The notes below the pieces were generated by a model. The model searched no databases, had not been told where the DNA came from, and saw only the letters and a list, made by a program, of their open reading frames with translations. 64,000 nucleotides of DNA from Acinetobacter bohemicus ANC 3994 (lineage in GTDB: Bacteria; Pseudomonadota; Gammaproteobacteria; Pseudomonadales; Moraxellaceae), in the NCBI RefSeq assembly GCF_000367925.1, contig NZ_KB849166.1, forward strand, positions 104,322-168,321, in the 5' to 3' direction. The number at the start of each line of letters is the position of its first letter. The first letter of the stretch is position 1. Below are positions 48,323-56,373 of the stretch, in pieces. The position numbers were made by a program, and so were the translations under genes.

Positions 48323-49567
48323 TTACATCTCAACCATTTCCACGCCATCAATACGTGCCACCGTCATCAAGTCTTTATCACCACGACCTGAAACCGTCGC
48401 AATAATAATTTGATCTTTCGACATGGTTGGTGCAAGTTTAGTCACATACGCCATGGCATGCGAACTCTCAAGCGCAGGAATAATCCCTTCAATTTGCGTC
48501 AAATCACGGAAACCTTGTAACGCTTCATTGTCATTGATCGGCACATATTCAACACGGTGCATATCTTTTAAGAAACTATGTTCAGGACCCACACCTGGAT
48601 AATCCAAACCTGCTGAAATCGAATGGGTTTCAATGATCTGACCTTGATCATCTGACATTAAATACGTACGGTTACCGTGTAATACACCGACATGACCTGC
48701 ATTTAATGGCGCAGAATGTTTGCCCGTTTCAATGCCATAACCTGCGGCTTCAACACCATACATTTTCACATCTGGATCATTCAAGAATGGATAAAACAAG
48801 CCCATTGCATTTGAACCGCCACCTACACAGGCAACCAATGCATCAGGTAAACGACCTGCTTGTTCTTGAATTTGCTTACGTGCTTCACGACCAATAATCG
48901 ATTGGAAGTCACGAACCAATTGCGGATATGGATGCGGCCCTGCAACTGTACCAATCACGTAGTAAGTTGAATCAACATTGGTCACCCAATCACGCATGGC
49001 TTCGTTCATGGCATCTTTCAATGTTTTTGAACCGCTTTCTACAGGAACAACGGTTGCACCAAGTAAACGCATACGATAGACGTTCATGGCTTGACGTTTT
49101 ACGTCATCTGCACCCATAAACACAACGCATTCAAGACCTAAACGTGCGGCAATCGTGGCCGTTGCTACACCATGCTGACCTGCGCCAGTTTCGGCAATAA
49201 TCCGTTTTTTACCTGAAAGTTTGGCAAGAAGCGCCTGACCAATGGTGTTATTTATTTTGTGTGAACCTGTATGATTTAGGTCTTCACGTTTTAAATAAAT
49301 TTGTGCACCACCTAACTCTTTTGACCATCGCTCAGCATAATAAAGTGGACTAGGACGACCGACATAGTAGGCTAAATCACGGTCGAATTCTGCCAAAAAC
49401 TGCGCATCATTTTTCATGCGGAAATAGAGTTTTTCTAAATCTTCTAAAGCCGCCATCAGCGTTTCTGACACAAAACGTCCACCATGAATACCGAAATGCC
49501 CACGCTCATCGGGGAATTGGGTATAGTCAACGACCTGACTGTTCTGACTAACACTTTGCTGATCCAC
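48323..49567 (-). CDS. trpB: Tryptophan synthase beta subunit
   Basis: TrpB (414 residues) condenses indole with serine using pyridoxal phosphate. The lysine loop LKREDLNHTGSHKINNTIGQ, GAGQHGVATAT, the phosphate-binding CVGGGSNAMG and GLDYPGVGPEH are intact. The open frame begins at ATG 49594, deep inside trpF. However, the GTG at 49567 follows AAGGAG at a 6-base spacing and is the probable start, leaving a 20-bp overlap with trpF and coupled translation. Confidence 0.96.
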   Translation of the reverse strand: MDQQSVSQNSQVVDYTQFPDERGHFGIHGGRFVSETLMAALEDLEKLYFRMKNDAQFLAEFDRDLAYYVGRPSPLYYAERWSKELGGAQIYLKREDLNHTGSHKINNTIGQALLAKLSGKKRIIAETGAGQHGVATATIAARLGLECVVFMGADDVKRQAMNVYRMRLLGATVVPVESGSKTLKDAMNEAMRDWVTNVDSTYYVIGTVAGPHPYPQLVRDFQSIIGREARKQIQEQAGRLPDALVACVGGGSNAMGLFYPFLNDPDVKMYGVEAAGYGIETGKHSAPLNAGHVGVLHGNRTYLMSDDQGQIIETHSISAGLDYPGVGPEHSFLKDMHRVEYVPINDNEALQGFRDLTQIEGIIPALESSHAMAYVTKLAPTMSKDQIIIATVSGRGDKDLMTVARIDGVEMVEM

Positions 49568-50192
49568 GTTGGACTCCTTGCATAAATCGTTCAATGAGTT
49601 GTTGGTCTTTGATACCTTTTGCGGACTCTACGCCTCCGCTGACATCGACTGCGTAAGCCCCAGTCGTCGTTATAGCGTCTTCAATATTTTCAGGCTTTAA
49701 ACCGCCTGCCAAAATTAAAGGAATATCCAATTTCGGGAACTGTGACCAATCAAATTGGTGCCCTGTTCCGCCTTTAAGCTCAGGATGCCAAGCATCCAAT
49801 AATACTGCGCTCGCACCGACGTGTTGATAGCTTTTTATCACGTCTACAACATTTAAATCGGGTTTAACCTGAATGGCTTTATACCAGCGCCGCCCCACTT
49901 GTGCCGCAATCAGCTGACAGTCTTCGGGTGTTTCATCACCATGAAATTGAATTATGTCTAATGGTACTTGTTGCAAGACCTGCGCAATTTCATCGCCTGT
50001 TGCATTGACAAATAAGCCCACCGTTTGCACATAAGCAGGCACATGCTTTACCAGCACTTTGGCTTGTTCAAGCGTGACATTACGTGGACTCGGTGGATAG
50101 AAGACAAATCCAATGGCATCTGCCCCTGCCTGTACAACAGATTGAATATCTTGAATTCGTGTAATTCCGCAAATTTTGGCGCGCGTTCGCAT
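49548..50192 (-). CDS. trpF: Phosphoribosylanthranilate isomerase
   Basis: TrpF (214 residues) catalyses the Amadori rearrangement in tryptophan synthesis. The N-terminus KICGITRIQDI (catalytic Cys), DAIGFVFYPPSPRNV, DIIQFHGDETPEDC, LLDAW...GGTGHQFDW, LAGGLKPENI and AVDVSGGVES are diagnostic. It is followed by trpB with a short overlap; trpA is not in this transcript. Confidence 0.96.
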   Translation of the reverse strand: MRTRAKICGITRIQDIQSVVQAGADAIGFVFYPPSPRNVTLEQAKVLVKHVPAYVQTVGLFVNATGDEIAQVLQQVPLDIIQFHGDETPEDCQLIAAQVGRRWYKAIQVKPDLNVVDVIKSYQHVGASAVLLDAWHPELKGGTGHQFDWSQFPKLDIPLILAGGLKPENIEDAITTTGAYAVDVSGGVESAKGIKDQQLIERFMQGVQRGSAKC

Positions 50193-50360
50193 ACAGTTTT
50201 GGCTCTGGTTTTAGCTCTATTTGAACCCCATTTATAAGCTGTATATAAATCTTGGGCGAATCATTGTAATGCAATTTTAAAAGCTTGAGTAAAGTTCATC
50301 CTCAATATTATTTACATACATTGTGTAATTCACATACAAACTTTATACTTCGCGCAAAAT

Positions 50361-50552
50361 GCAGCAAGTCTAAGCATTCGCTTTAGGGAAGTTGGTGAAA
50401 GTCCAACACTGCCCCCGCAACGGTAAAAATGAAAAACATATCAATGAAATCTTTTTTAAGATTGACGCCACTGCACTAAAGGTGCGGGAAGGTGGATATG
50501 CAAATATCAACGCTTTGATATTACGTTTTAGTCCGGAAACCTGCTTGTTGCT
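50361..50552 (+). promoter_or_regulatory. Cobalamin (B12) riboswitch
   Basis: The leader of btuB contains the conserved core: GGGAAGTTGGTGAAAGTCC with CTGCCCCCGCAACGG, then GCCACTG...GTGCGGGAAGGTGG, and the B12 box AGTCCGGAAACCTGC (about 50530-50544). It ends about 35 bases before the btuB start, so adenosylcobalamin should repress translation or transcription of btuB. Confidence 0.95.
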
Positions 50553-50585
50553 CCTTTAACTCAATCATTCACGGGGGGTGAATGT

Positions 50586-52460
50586 ATGGAGCGTAAAAAC
50601 ATGTCTACTCTTTTTCAACCTACTGCACTTGTAGGCGCTATCGCTATTGCGATGGGTTTCTCCACTGTAACTTCTGCACAAGCGAATACCGATTCTTCTG
50701 TTAATGCATCTTTAGAAACTTTAGTGGTTACAGCTTCTCGTACTGAGCAAAAAATCAGTGAGGTTCCTGCTCGAATCAATATTATTGAGCCAAAGATCAT
50801 TGAACAATCTCCAATTGCGTCTTTACCACAATTGTTACAAACAGATGCTTCTATCAATATGGTGCAAAGTGGTGGTTATGGGCAAACAGCATCAATTTTC
50901 TTACGTGGCACTGAATCTGACCACACTTTACTTTTAAGAGATGGTGTTCGTCTAAATTCAAATACTTCTGGCACAGCATCTTTACCTTTTATTGATACCA
51001 CTGATATTAAACAAATTGAAGTATTAAAAGGCCCTGCCTCTGTTTTATATGGAACAGATGCAATTGGTGGTGTAATACAACTCATTTCAAAGAGCCCTGA
51101 AAAGACATCCGCTTTTGTTACAGGTGAAATGGGTGAGAATAAAACTTATAAATCAGTTATCGGTGCTGATTTAGCGGAAAATGGCTTCTATGCACAAATT
51201 CGTGGTCAACGCTTAGAAACAGATGGCACAGCTGTTACAGATGCCAAAGGCAATAAAAAAGCGAGCTTTGATCAAAAAGGCTACAGTGCTAAAGTAGGTA
51301 TTGAGAAAGAAAATTTCGCAGCATCTGTTGATTATAGTGAAAATGAAGGCTATAGCGATTACGATAACTATGGCAATTTAGTTTCTCAAGACTTTAAAAA
51401 TGAAGTCACGAACCTAAAAGGTCGTTTAAATGTTTTAGACAACCTTGCAGTACATGCTCGTCTTTCTCAATATAAAGATAATATCGACCAAAACAAATCA
51501 TCAGACTATGTTCACAGCACAACTCAAGAAGCTGAACTTTATACAAAATGGCAAATGACTGCTGCTCAAAATATTTTATTCGGCTCAACCTTTAAAGATA
51601 TCAAAGGCGATGTATACTCGAAAAATCTATATGGCGGACAAGATGTTAAATATAAAGAGTCTGTAGATACGATAGGTTATTTTGCTCAACACCAATATCA
51701 ACATAATGGCTTAGAAACACAAGTTGGTGTCCGTGTTGAAGATAATGATAAGTTTGGTACACACACTGTAGGTCAAGGTGCTATTCGCTATCAAGTTTTA
51801 CCTCTGACAAGTGTTTATGCAAATGTTGGTTCTGCATTCCGTGCACCAACAACTAATGATTTGTATGCAATTTCTTGGGGTGCGAATCCAGATTTAAAAC
51901 CAGAGGAAAGCTTCTCTTATGAAATTGGTTTAGATCAAAAATTAAACTACAATGTTAATCTTGGTTTATCTGTTTATCGTAATCAAGTGGATAACCTGAT
52001 TAGCTCTAAAGCAAGAAAACTGGAAAATATCAAGAAAGCTACTTTTACAGGCGGCGAAGCATCATTCAAATGGCAACAAGATGAGTTATTTCTAAGTACC
52101 ACTTATGCTTATGTTCAAGCTAAAGATGATGAAACCAAGCAAGATTTAACTCGTCGTCCACGTCAAAGCCTAACACTTACAACCGGTTGGGATGATGGCA
52201 TATATGGTATTTCTGCTTCTGTTGTTGCAAGATCACATTCAAAAGACTTTGCAGATTTTCCATCAACCACGCCAACAACCAATCCAGGTTATGTTACAAC
52301 AAATGTAAATGTTTATTGGCAACCAATCCCAATGATCAAACTCTTTGCAAATATTGAGAACATTGGTGACGTAAATTATAAAACAGCTTATAACGGTGAT
52401 GGTGTTTACTACATCAACGGCGGCCGCCTTGCTTCTGCTGGAGTCACTTTCCGTTATTAA
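50586..52460 (+). CDS. btuB: TonB-dependent vitamin B12 receptor
   Basis: The 624-residue outer-membrane protein has a signal peptide (GAIAIAMGFSTVTSAQA), then a TonB-box region (ETLVVTAS). A plug domain (LPQLLQTDASINMVQSGGYGQTASIFLRGTESDHTLLLRDGVRLN, EVLKGPASVLYGTDAIGGVIQLISK) and a 22-strand-type barrel follow. The barrel ends in SAGVTFRY, with an aromatic last residue. The length and plug match BtuB. The start ATG 50586 follows a G-rich site; ATG 50601 is an alternative. A B12 riboswitch lies directly upstream and the adenosyltransferase gene downstream. Confidence 0.95.
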   Translation: MERKNMSTLFQPTALVGAIAIAMGFSTVTSAQANTDSSVNASLETLVVTASRTEQKISEVPARINIIEPKIIEQSPIASLPQLLQTDASINMVQSGGYGQTASIFLRGTESDHTLLLRDGVRLNSNTSGTASLPFIDTTDIKQIEVLKGPASVLYGTDAIGGVIQLISKSPEKTSAFVTGEMGENKTYKSVIGADLAENGFYAQIRGQRLETDGTAVTDAKGNKKASFDQKGYSAKVGIEKENFAASVDYSENEGYSDYDNYGNLVSQDFKNEVTNLKGRLNVLDNLAVHARLSQYKDNIDQNKSSDYVHSTTQEAELYTKWQMTAAQNILFGSTFKDIKGDVYSKNLYGGQDVKYKESVDTIGYFAQHQYQHNGLETQVGVRVEDNDKFGTHTVGQGAIRYQVLPLTSVYANVGSAFRAPTTNDLYAISWGANPDLKPEESFSYEIGLDQKLNYNVNLGLSVYRNQVDNLISSKARKLENIKKATFTGGEASFKWQQDELFLSTTYAYVQAKDDETKQDLTRRPRQSLTLTTGWDDGIYGISASVVARSHSKDFADFPSTTPTTNPGYVTTNVNVYWQPIPMIKLFANIENIGDVNYKTAYNGDGVYYINGGRLASAGVTFRY

Positions 52461-52505
52461 TTTAACCTAAAGCTTCAAAAATACATTTAAAACAGCGCAG
52501 TTTAT

Positions 52506-52537
52506 GGATAATGTTCTGACCGACATTATCCTTTTTT
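52506..52537 (+). terminator. Terminator after btuB
   Basis: A perfect 8-bp stem, GGATAATG / CATTATCC, with a 10-nt loop and TTTTTT. The T run ends just before an ATG at 52538, which argues that the next gene starts later, at 52565. Confidence 0.85.
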
Positions 52538-52564
52538 ATGACTTCAAAAATTCTAGGAAAAACT

Positions 52565-53143
52565 ATGGGCCACCGTTTAAGCAAAATTTACACCCGTACA
52601 GGCGATTCAGGCACAACAGGGCTTGGCGATGGTTCACGCGTTGCCAAAGATGATTTACGTATTACTGCTTTAGGCGATGTCGATGAACTCAATTCTTGCA
52701 TTGGTATTTTACGCGCACAAATTACTGCCAGTTCAATTGAAGATAAAGCCGCTTGGGACAAATCTTTAAGCTTAATTCAACACTGGTTATTTGATCTGGG
52801 TGGCGAAGTCTGCATTCCAAACTATCATTTGGTCTTACCTGTTGCAGTTGAATTTTTGGAAAATGAAATTGACCGTATGAATGAAGACTTGCCTATGCTT
52901 AAAGACTTCATTTTACCTGCGGGCACGTTGGCATGTAGCTACGCACACCAAGCCCGTTCAGTATGCCGCCGTGCAGAACGCAGCCTGATGACTGTACATA
53001 GCCGCGACCAAAATATTCAAGCCACTTCATTACAATTACTCAATCGTTTATCCGATTGGTTATTTGTCGCTTCACGTACTTTGCAACGTGCCGAAGGTGG
53101 TAGTGAAGTACTTTGGCAAAAAAATATTAATGAGACCATTTAA
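52565..53143 (+). CDS. PduO-type cob(I)alamin adenosyltransferase
   Basis: The 192-residue enzyme transfers the adenosyl group of ATP to cob(I)alamin. SKIYTRTGDSGTTGLGDGSRVAKDD (ATP-binding N-terminus), ALGDVDELNSCIG, FILPAGT, ARSVCRRAERSL and LLNRLSDWLFVASR are hallmark PduO/MMAB blocks. AGGAAA precedes ATG 52565. It follows btuB but behind a terminator, so it may have its own promoter or depend on read-through. Together they form a B12 uptake and activation module. Confidence 0.94.
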   Translation: MGHRLSKIYTRTGDSGTTGLGDGSRVAKDDLRITALGDVDELNSCIGILRAQITASSIEDKAAWDKSLSLIQHWLFDLGGEVCIPNYHLVLPVAVEFLENEIDRMNEDLPMLKDFILPAGTLACSYAHQARSVCRRAERSLMTVHSRDQNIQATSLQLLNRLSDWLFVASRTLQRAEGGSEVLWQKNINETI

Positions 53144-53211
53144 AATGCTGCTCATTAAATAGCATCTGTTTAAATAACCGCAGATCATTCCTCAAAAATG
53201 TTCTACCTAAA

Positions 53212-53325
53212 TGCCATTCACAAGTGTTCGATACATGAGGTGCATTGCAGCGCAAGATTAAAAGTTGAATGTTTCTGCGATAAATTAACGCTCCAAAGAA
53301 TATTCAACGCGTTTTGTGAATGGCA
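53212..53325. repeat. Nested inverted-repeat element, 114 bp
   Basis: Perfect 12-bp outer arms TGCCATTCACAA (53212-53223) and TTGTGAATGGCA (53314-53325) enclose a second pair, GTTGAATGTTTCT / AGAATATTCAAC. It is non-coding, between the adenosyltransferase and phosphodiesterase genes. No second copy was noticed in this window. Confidence 0.6.
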
Positions 53326-53417
53326 AAGTTTTTATTACACTATGTTGTCGCTCATTTAACACTTTAAACTGTCAGACTGTGTCGTAATAATAAAAACTCT
53401 GCAATGGAAAATCAGCT

Positions 53418-54134
53418 ATGAAAATTATCGGTCATCGTGGTGCACGTGGTGAAGCCCCTGAAAATACTTTAGGAGGCTTTCAATACATTCATGACTTAGG
53501 TATTCGAGCCGTTGAATTTGACGTTCGCCAACTGAAAGATGACGAACTGGTGATCATGCACGATGACAATTTTATCCGCACCACAGGTATCGATAAAAAT
53601 CTTTATGAATGTACTCAGGCAGATTTAAACACTTATAATCAAGCCAATATCTGGATGGATTGGGAAAAACAAATCACCCCAACCCTAGTTCAAAGCTTAA
53701 ATATTATGCACGACTTTGAACACCTTGAAGTTGAAGTTAAAGCGGTTGAAACATTGCAACAAGCCGAAAGATTAATTATCGAATTACAAAAACAACTGAA
53801 AGGTTTTGAGCAAACTGCGGTGATCACCAGTTTTGACCTGAAAATTCATCAAGCCTTACAACAGCAACAATCCAGCTTTAAACGTGGCTTATTGATTGAA
53901 CAAGACATTAAACAACATGCCATTGAACAGGCATTAAACTTAGGCTGCTGTCAAATTGGTTGGATGAATCAACTTGCAACTGATGACATTATTCAGGCCA
54001 CACAAAATGCCCAACTCGACATTAGCGTGTGGACAGTCAATGATATTGAACGGGCAAAACACCTCCAACGTTTAGGCATTGATGGGTTAATTACTGACTT
54101 TCCCAAAATGATGCTAGAACACTTATCCATATGA
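53418..54134 (+). CDS. Glycerophosphodiester phosphodiesterase
   Basis: The 238-residue TIM-barrel enzyme of the GDPD family (UgpQ-like, cytoplasmic: no signal peptide) hydrolyses glycerophosphodiesters to glycerol-3-phosphate and an alcohol. IGHRGARGEAPENTLGGF carries the catalytic His and Arg; AVEFDVRQLKDDELVIMHDD carries the metal ligands and second His. Then LEVEVKAVE, and SVWTVNDIERAKHLQRLGIDGLITDFP at the end. Its TGA lies within the terminator stem. Confidence 0.92.
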   Translation: MKIIGHRGARGEAPENTLGGFQYIHDLGIRAVEFDVRQLKDDELVIMHDDNFIRTTGIDKNLYECTQADLNTYNQANIWMDWEKQITPTLVQSLNIMHDFEHLEVEVKAVETLQQAERLIIELQKQLKGFEQTAVITSFDLKIHQALQQQQSSFKRGLLIEQDIKQHAIEQALNLGCCQIGWMNQLATDDIIQATQNAQLDISVWTVNDIERAKHLQRLGIDGLITDFPKMMLEHLSI

Positions 54135-54164
54135 CATCAACCAGATGCACTGATGTCACTTTTT
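54132..54164 (+). terminator. Terminator overlapping the phosphodiesterase stop codon
   Basis: An 8-bp stem TGACATCA / TGATGTCA, whose first three bases are the stop codon, followed by CTTTTT. Confidence 0.75.
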
Positions 54165-54522
54165 GCAATAAATGTACTTTATTTTATGCTGATAAATGCT
54201 CACAAAACAATCTATACCAATATAATCTGTAGTCAGCATAAATAAGATAACGCTAAACAGAACAAGCGCTTACTCTATGCTTCAAATATTAGTTTTTAAG
54301 CCCTATCGTCGATCTCTAAATAAGCCGCATTAGTCTTCGATAAAATCAATCAAATCTACTTATTATTCTGTTACTGTTTAGTACAATACAACTGTAGAAT
54401 AATGCTAGTGCATATTTATTCGCTCATGCTAATATGACCAAGTTTTAATCCCTATAAATTGTATTGAATTAACAAATTCATTTATACCTTACCTTTACAA
54501 GGTTCTAGGAGTGCTGTTGGAG
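54165..54522. other. Upstream region of the desaturase gene
   Basis: About 360 AT-rich bases with no gene, RNA element or repeat that I can support. It presumably contains the desaturase promoter. Confidence 0.4.
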
Positions 54523-55689
54523 ATGAATGCTCCCCTACCCAAAGCCCCAATTAACTGGATTGCAGTATTTGCGTTGGTACTTTTACCAATTGTGGCTGTA
54601 ATCGCTATCCCTTTATATGCTTATCATCATGATTTTAGCTTAGGCGCATGGATCAGCTTATTTGTACTACTTGGTTTAAGTAGTTTAGGGATTACTGCGG
54701 GTTATCACCGTTTGTGGGCACATCGTGCCTATGAAGCGACCTTACCATTAAAAATCATTTTAATGCTTATGGGGACTTTTGCCGTTCAAAATAGTATTTT
54801 GTTCTGGGCTTCAGGTCATCGTACGCATCACCGTCATGTTGATGATATCGAACAAGATCCATATTCTATTAATAATGGATTTTGGTATGCGCACATTGGA
54901 TGGATGCTTCGTAACTATCCAGCAGCAGAATCAAATTATAAAAATGCACCAGATTTGTTAAATGACAAAGTGGTGATGTTCCAAGACAAATATTACATTC
55001 CGCTTGTTGTTGCCGTACATGCCGTAATTCTTACCACGGTCGGTTGGGCAGTTGGTGATATGTGGGGCGTATTATTATTGGGTGGTTTACTTCGCCTGAT
55101 CTTAAGCCATCACGTGACTTTCTTCATTAATTCACTTTGTCACATGTGGGGCAAACGTCCTTATACTGACGAAAATACTGCACGTGACAACTTCTGGTTA
55201 GCCATTGCAACTTGGGGTGAGGGTTATCATAACTACCACCACATTTTCCAATATGACTACCGTAATGGTGTGAAATGGTGGCAGTACGACCCAACGAAAT
55301 GGTTGATTTGGTCATGTTCAAAATTAGGTTTAGCAAAAAACTTACGCCGTATTCCAAGCTTTAATATTAAAAAAGCAGAATTGGCAATGCGCTTTAAATA
55401 TGCTGAACAAGATTTGGCTGTTTATGGACACAATGTCAATGAAGATATGGCCACTGCCAAACTCCGTATTGCACAGGAATATGAAGCATTTACCCAAACA
55501 TTAAATGACTGGGCAAAGCTGAAAGAACAAGAAATTCAAGCCAAGAAAGCCTCTGTCGCTGAAAAAATCCAACAAATGGATCATAAACTTAAAGTGGATT
55601 TCCAATTGGTTGAACAGCGTCTTGCACACCACCGCAATACGTTAAAAATTCTCATGCGCAGTGTTAAAAAGAATCCTATTTCTGACTAA
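54523..55689 (+). CDS. Acyl-CoA/fatty acid delta-9-type desaturase
   Basis: The 388-residue membrane-bound diiron desaturase introduces a cis double bond into saturated acyl chains. Three histidine boxes are present: HRLWAH (H-x4-H), HRTHH (H-x2-HH) and HNYHH (H-x2-HH in GEGYHNYHHIF). Two hydrophobic pairs flank them. A charged coiled-coil tail (about residues 310-375, KEQEIQAKKASVAEKIQQM) extends beyond the catalytic domain. ATG 54523 is preferred; GTG 54511 and TTG 54517 are in frame just behind AGGAG and are possible. Copy 3 of the MITE-like repeat lies directly after it and supplies a hairpin. Confidence 0.9.
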   Translation: MNAPLPKAPINWIAVFALVLLPIVAVIAIPLYAYHHDFSLGAWISLFVLLGLSSLGITAGYHRLWAHRAYEATLPLKIILMLMGTFAVQNSILFWASGHRTHHRHVDDIEQDPYSINNGFWYAHIGWMLRNYPAAESNYKNAPDLLNDKVVMFQDKYYIPLVVAVHAVILTTVGWAVGDMWGVLLLGGLLRLILSHHVTFFINSLCHMWGKRPYTDENTARDNFWLAIATWGEGYHNYHHIFQYDYRNGVKWWQYDPTKWLIWSCSKLGLAKNLRRIPSFNIKKAELAMRFKYAEQDLAVYGHNVNEDMATAKLRIAQEYEAFTQTLNDWAKLKEQEIQAKKASVAEKIQQMDHKLKVDFQLVEQRLAHHRNTLKILMRSVKKNPISD

Positions 55690-55721
55690 GATACTGTTCC
55701 GATAAAGCCCCCCATTTTTGG

Positions 55722-55993
55722 TAATGCCAGTCAGTTAAGAAAATGACTGGCATTTTCTTTTGTAAATCCTAGATTTTATTGGATACACAGAAACGTCATC
55801 CGCAACTGTCTGAGGCAGGACTACATTGGCAATATATTGTTTTTGCAATTTTTTTGTTAATCCTCGGTAGTTGGCGAGTTTTGCGGATGACAAATGTTTT
55901 TGGTTCTTTTGGCGTAACAAAAGAACGAACGAGCTCCAAATATCTGATCCAAAATGGTAAGACTCCGTCATGAATAACCAAAAAGTTAAGGAA
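55722..55993 (-). repeat. MITE-like dispersed repeat, copy 3 (reverse orientation)
   Basis: The low-coordinate end ATGCCAGTCAGTTAAG and the hairpin ATGCCAGTCA / TGACTGGCAT match the right end of copy 1 almost base for base. The core 55795-55891 is again exactly 97 bp between GTCATCCGCAA and TTGCGGATGAC. The far block (inverted GACGGAGTCTTA) is also shared, but the element is cut off near 55993, where the broken cupin gene begins. Its end hairpin plus T run may terminate the desaturase transcript. Confidence 0.8.
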
Positions 55994-56309
55994 ATTAAAA
56001 CTGAACAACATGCAGGTGAACATGGTCATGCCCTATGGCGTACACAACAATTTGACAATATTCGGGTGCGGATTGTGGAATATTCAGCAGGTTATTTAGC
56101 CTTGCACTGCAAATAAAGCAGCGCTTTATTTTTGTTCATGGTGCTTAAAAGGGCACATCCTATTCTGTCTTAAAGGTGAATTACATACTGAACTTGAGGA
56201 TGGTCGTAGCTTTACATTAACCTCTGGCATGAGTTATCAAGTTACCAATCATGCCGAAGCTCACCGCTCCTCCACAGCTACAGGTACAAAACGCTTTATT
56301 GTGGATTAA
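55970..56309 (+). pseudogene. Broken DHCW-motif cupin-fold gene
   Basis: Translation gives HAGEHGHALWRTQQFDNIRVRIVEYSAGYLA, then a stop (56114-56116). After about 35 foreign bases the sequence resumes in another frame with GHILFCLKGELHTELEDGRSF and SYQVTNHAEAHRSSTATG, ending at TAA 56307. Together these form a small cupin of the DHCW-motif type. The break coincides with a short palindrome (AAATAAAGC / GCTTTATTT, about 56111-56131) inserted where the DHxW motif should be. The 5' end overlaps copy 3 of the repeat. The gene is almost certainly dead. Confidence 0.78.
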
Positions 56310-56373
56310 TCCTGTTTTAATCGTGCATCTATATCAAGTATAGTGAATCCAACCCCATTCAGTATTTTCCGCT

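Noticed and set aside
55779..55973. 64-codon frame with a hydrophobic stretch after the desaturase gene
   Set aside because: It lies wholly within copy 3 of the MITE-like repeat and is not preserved in copies 1 and 2.
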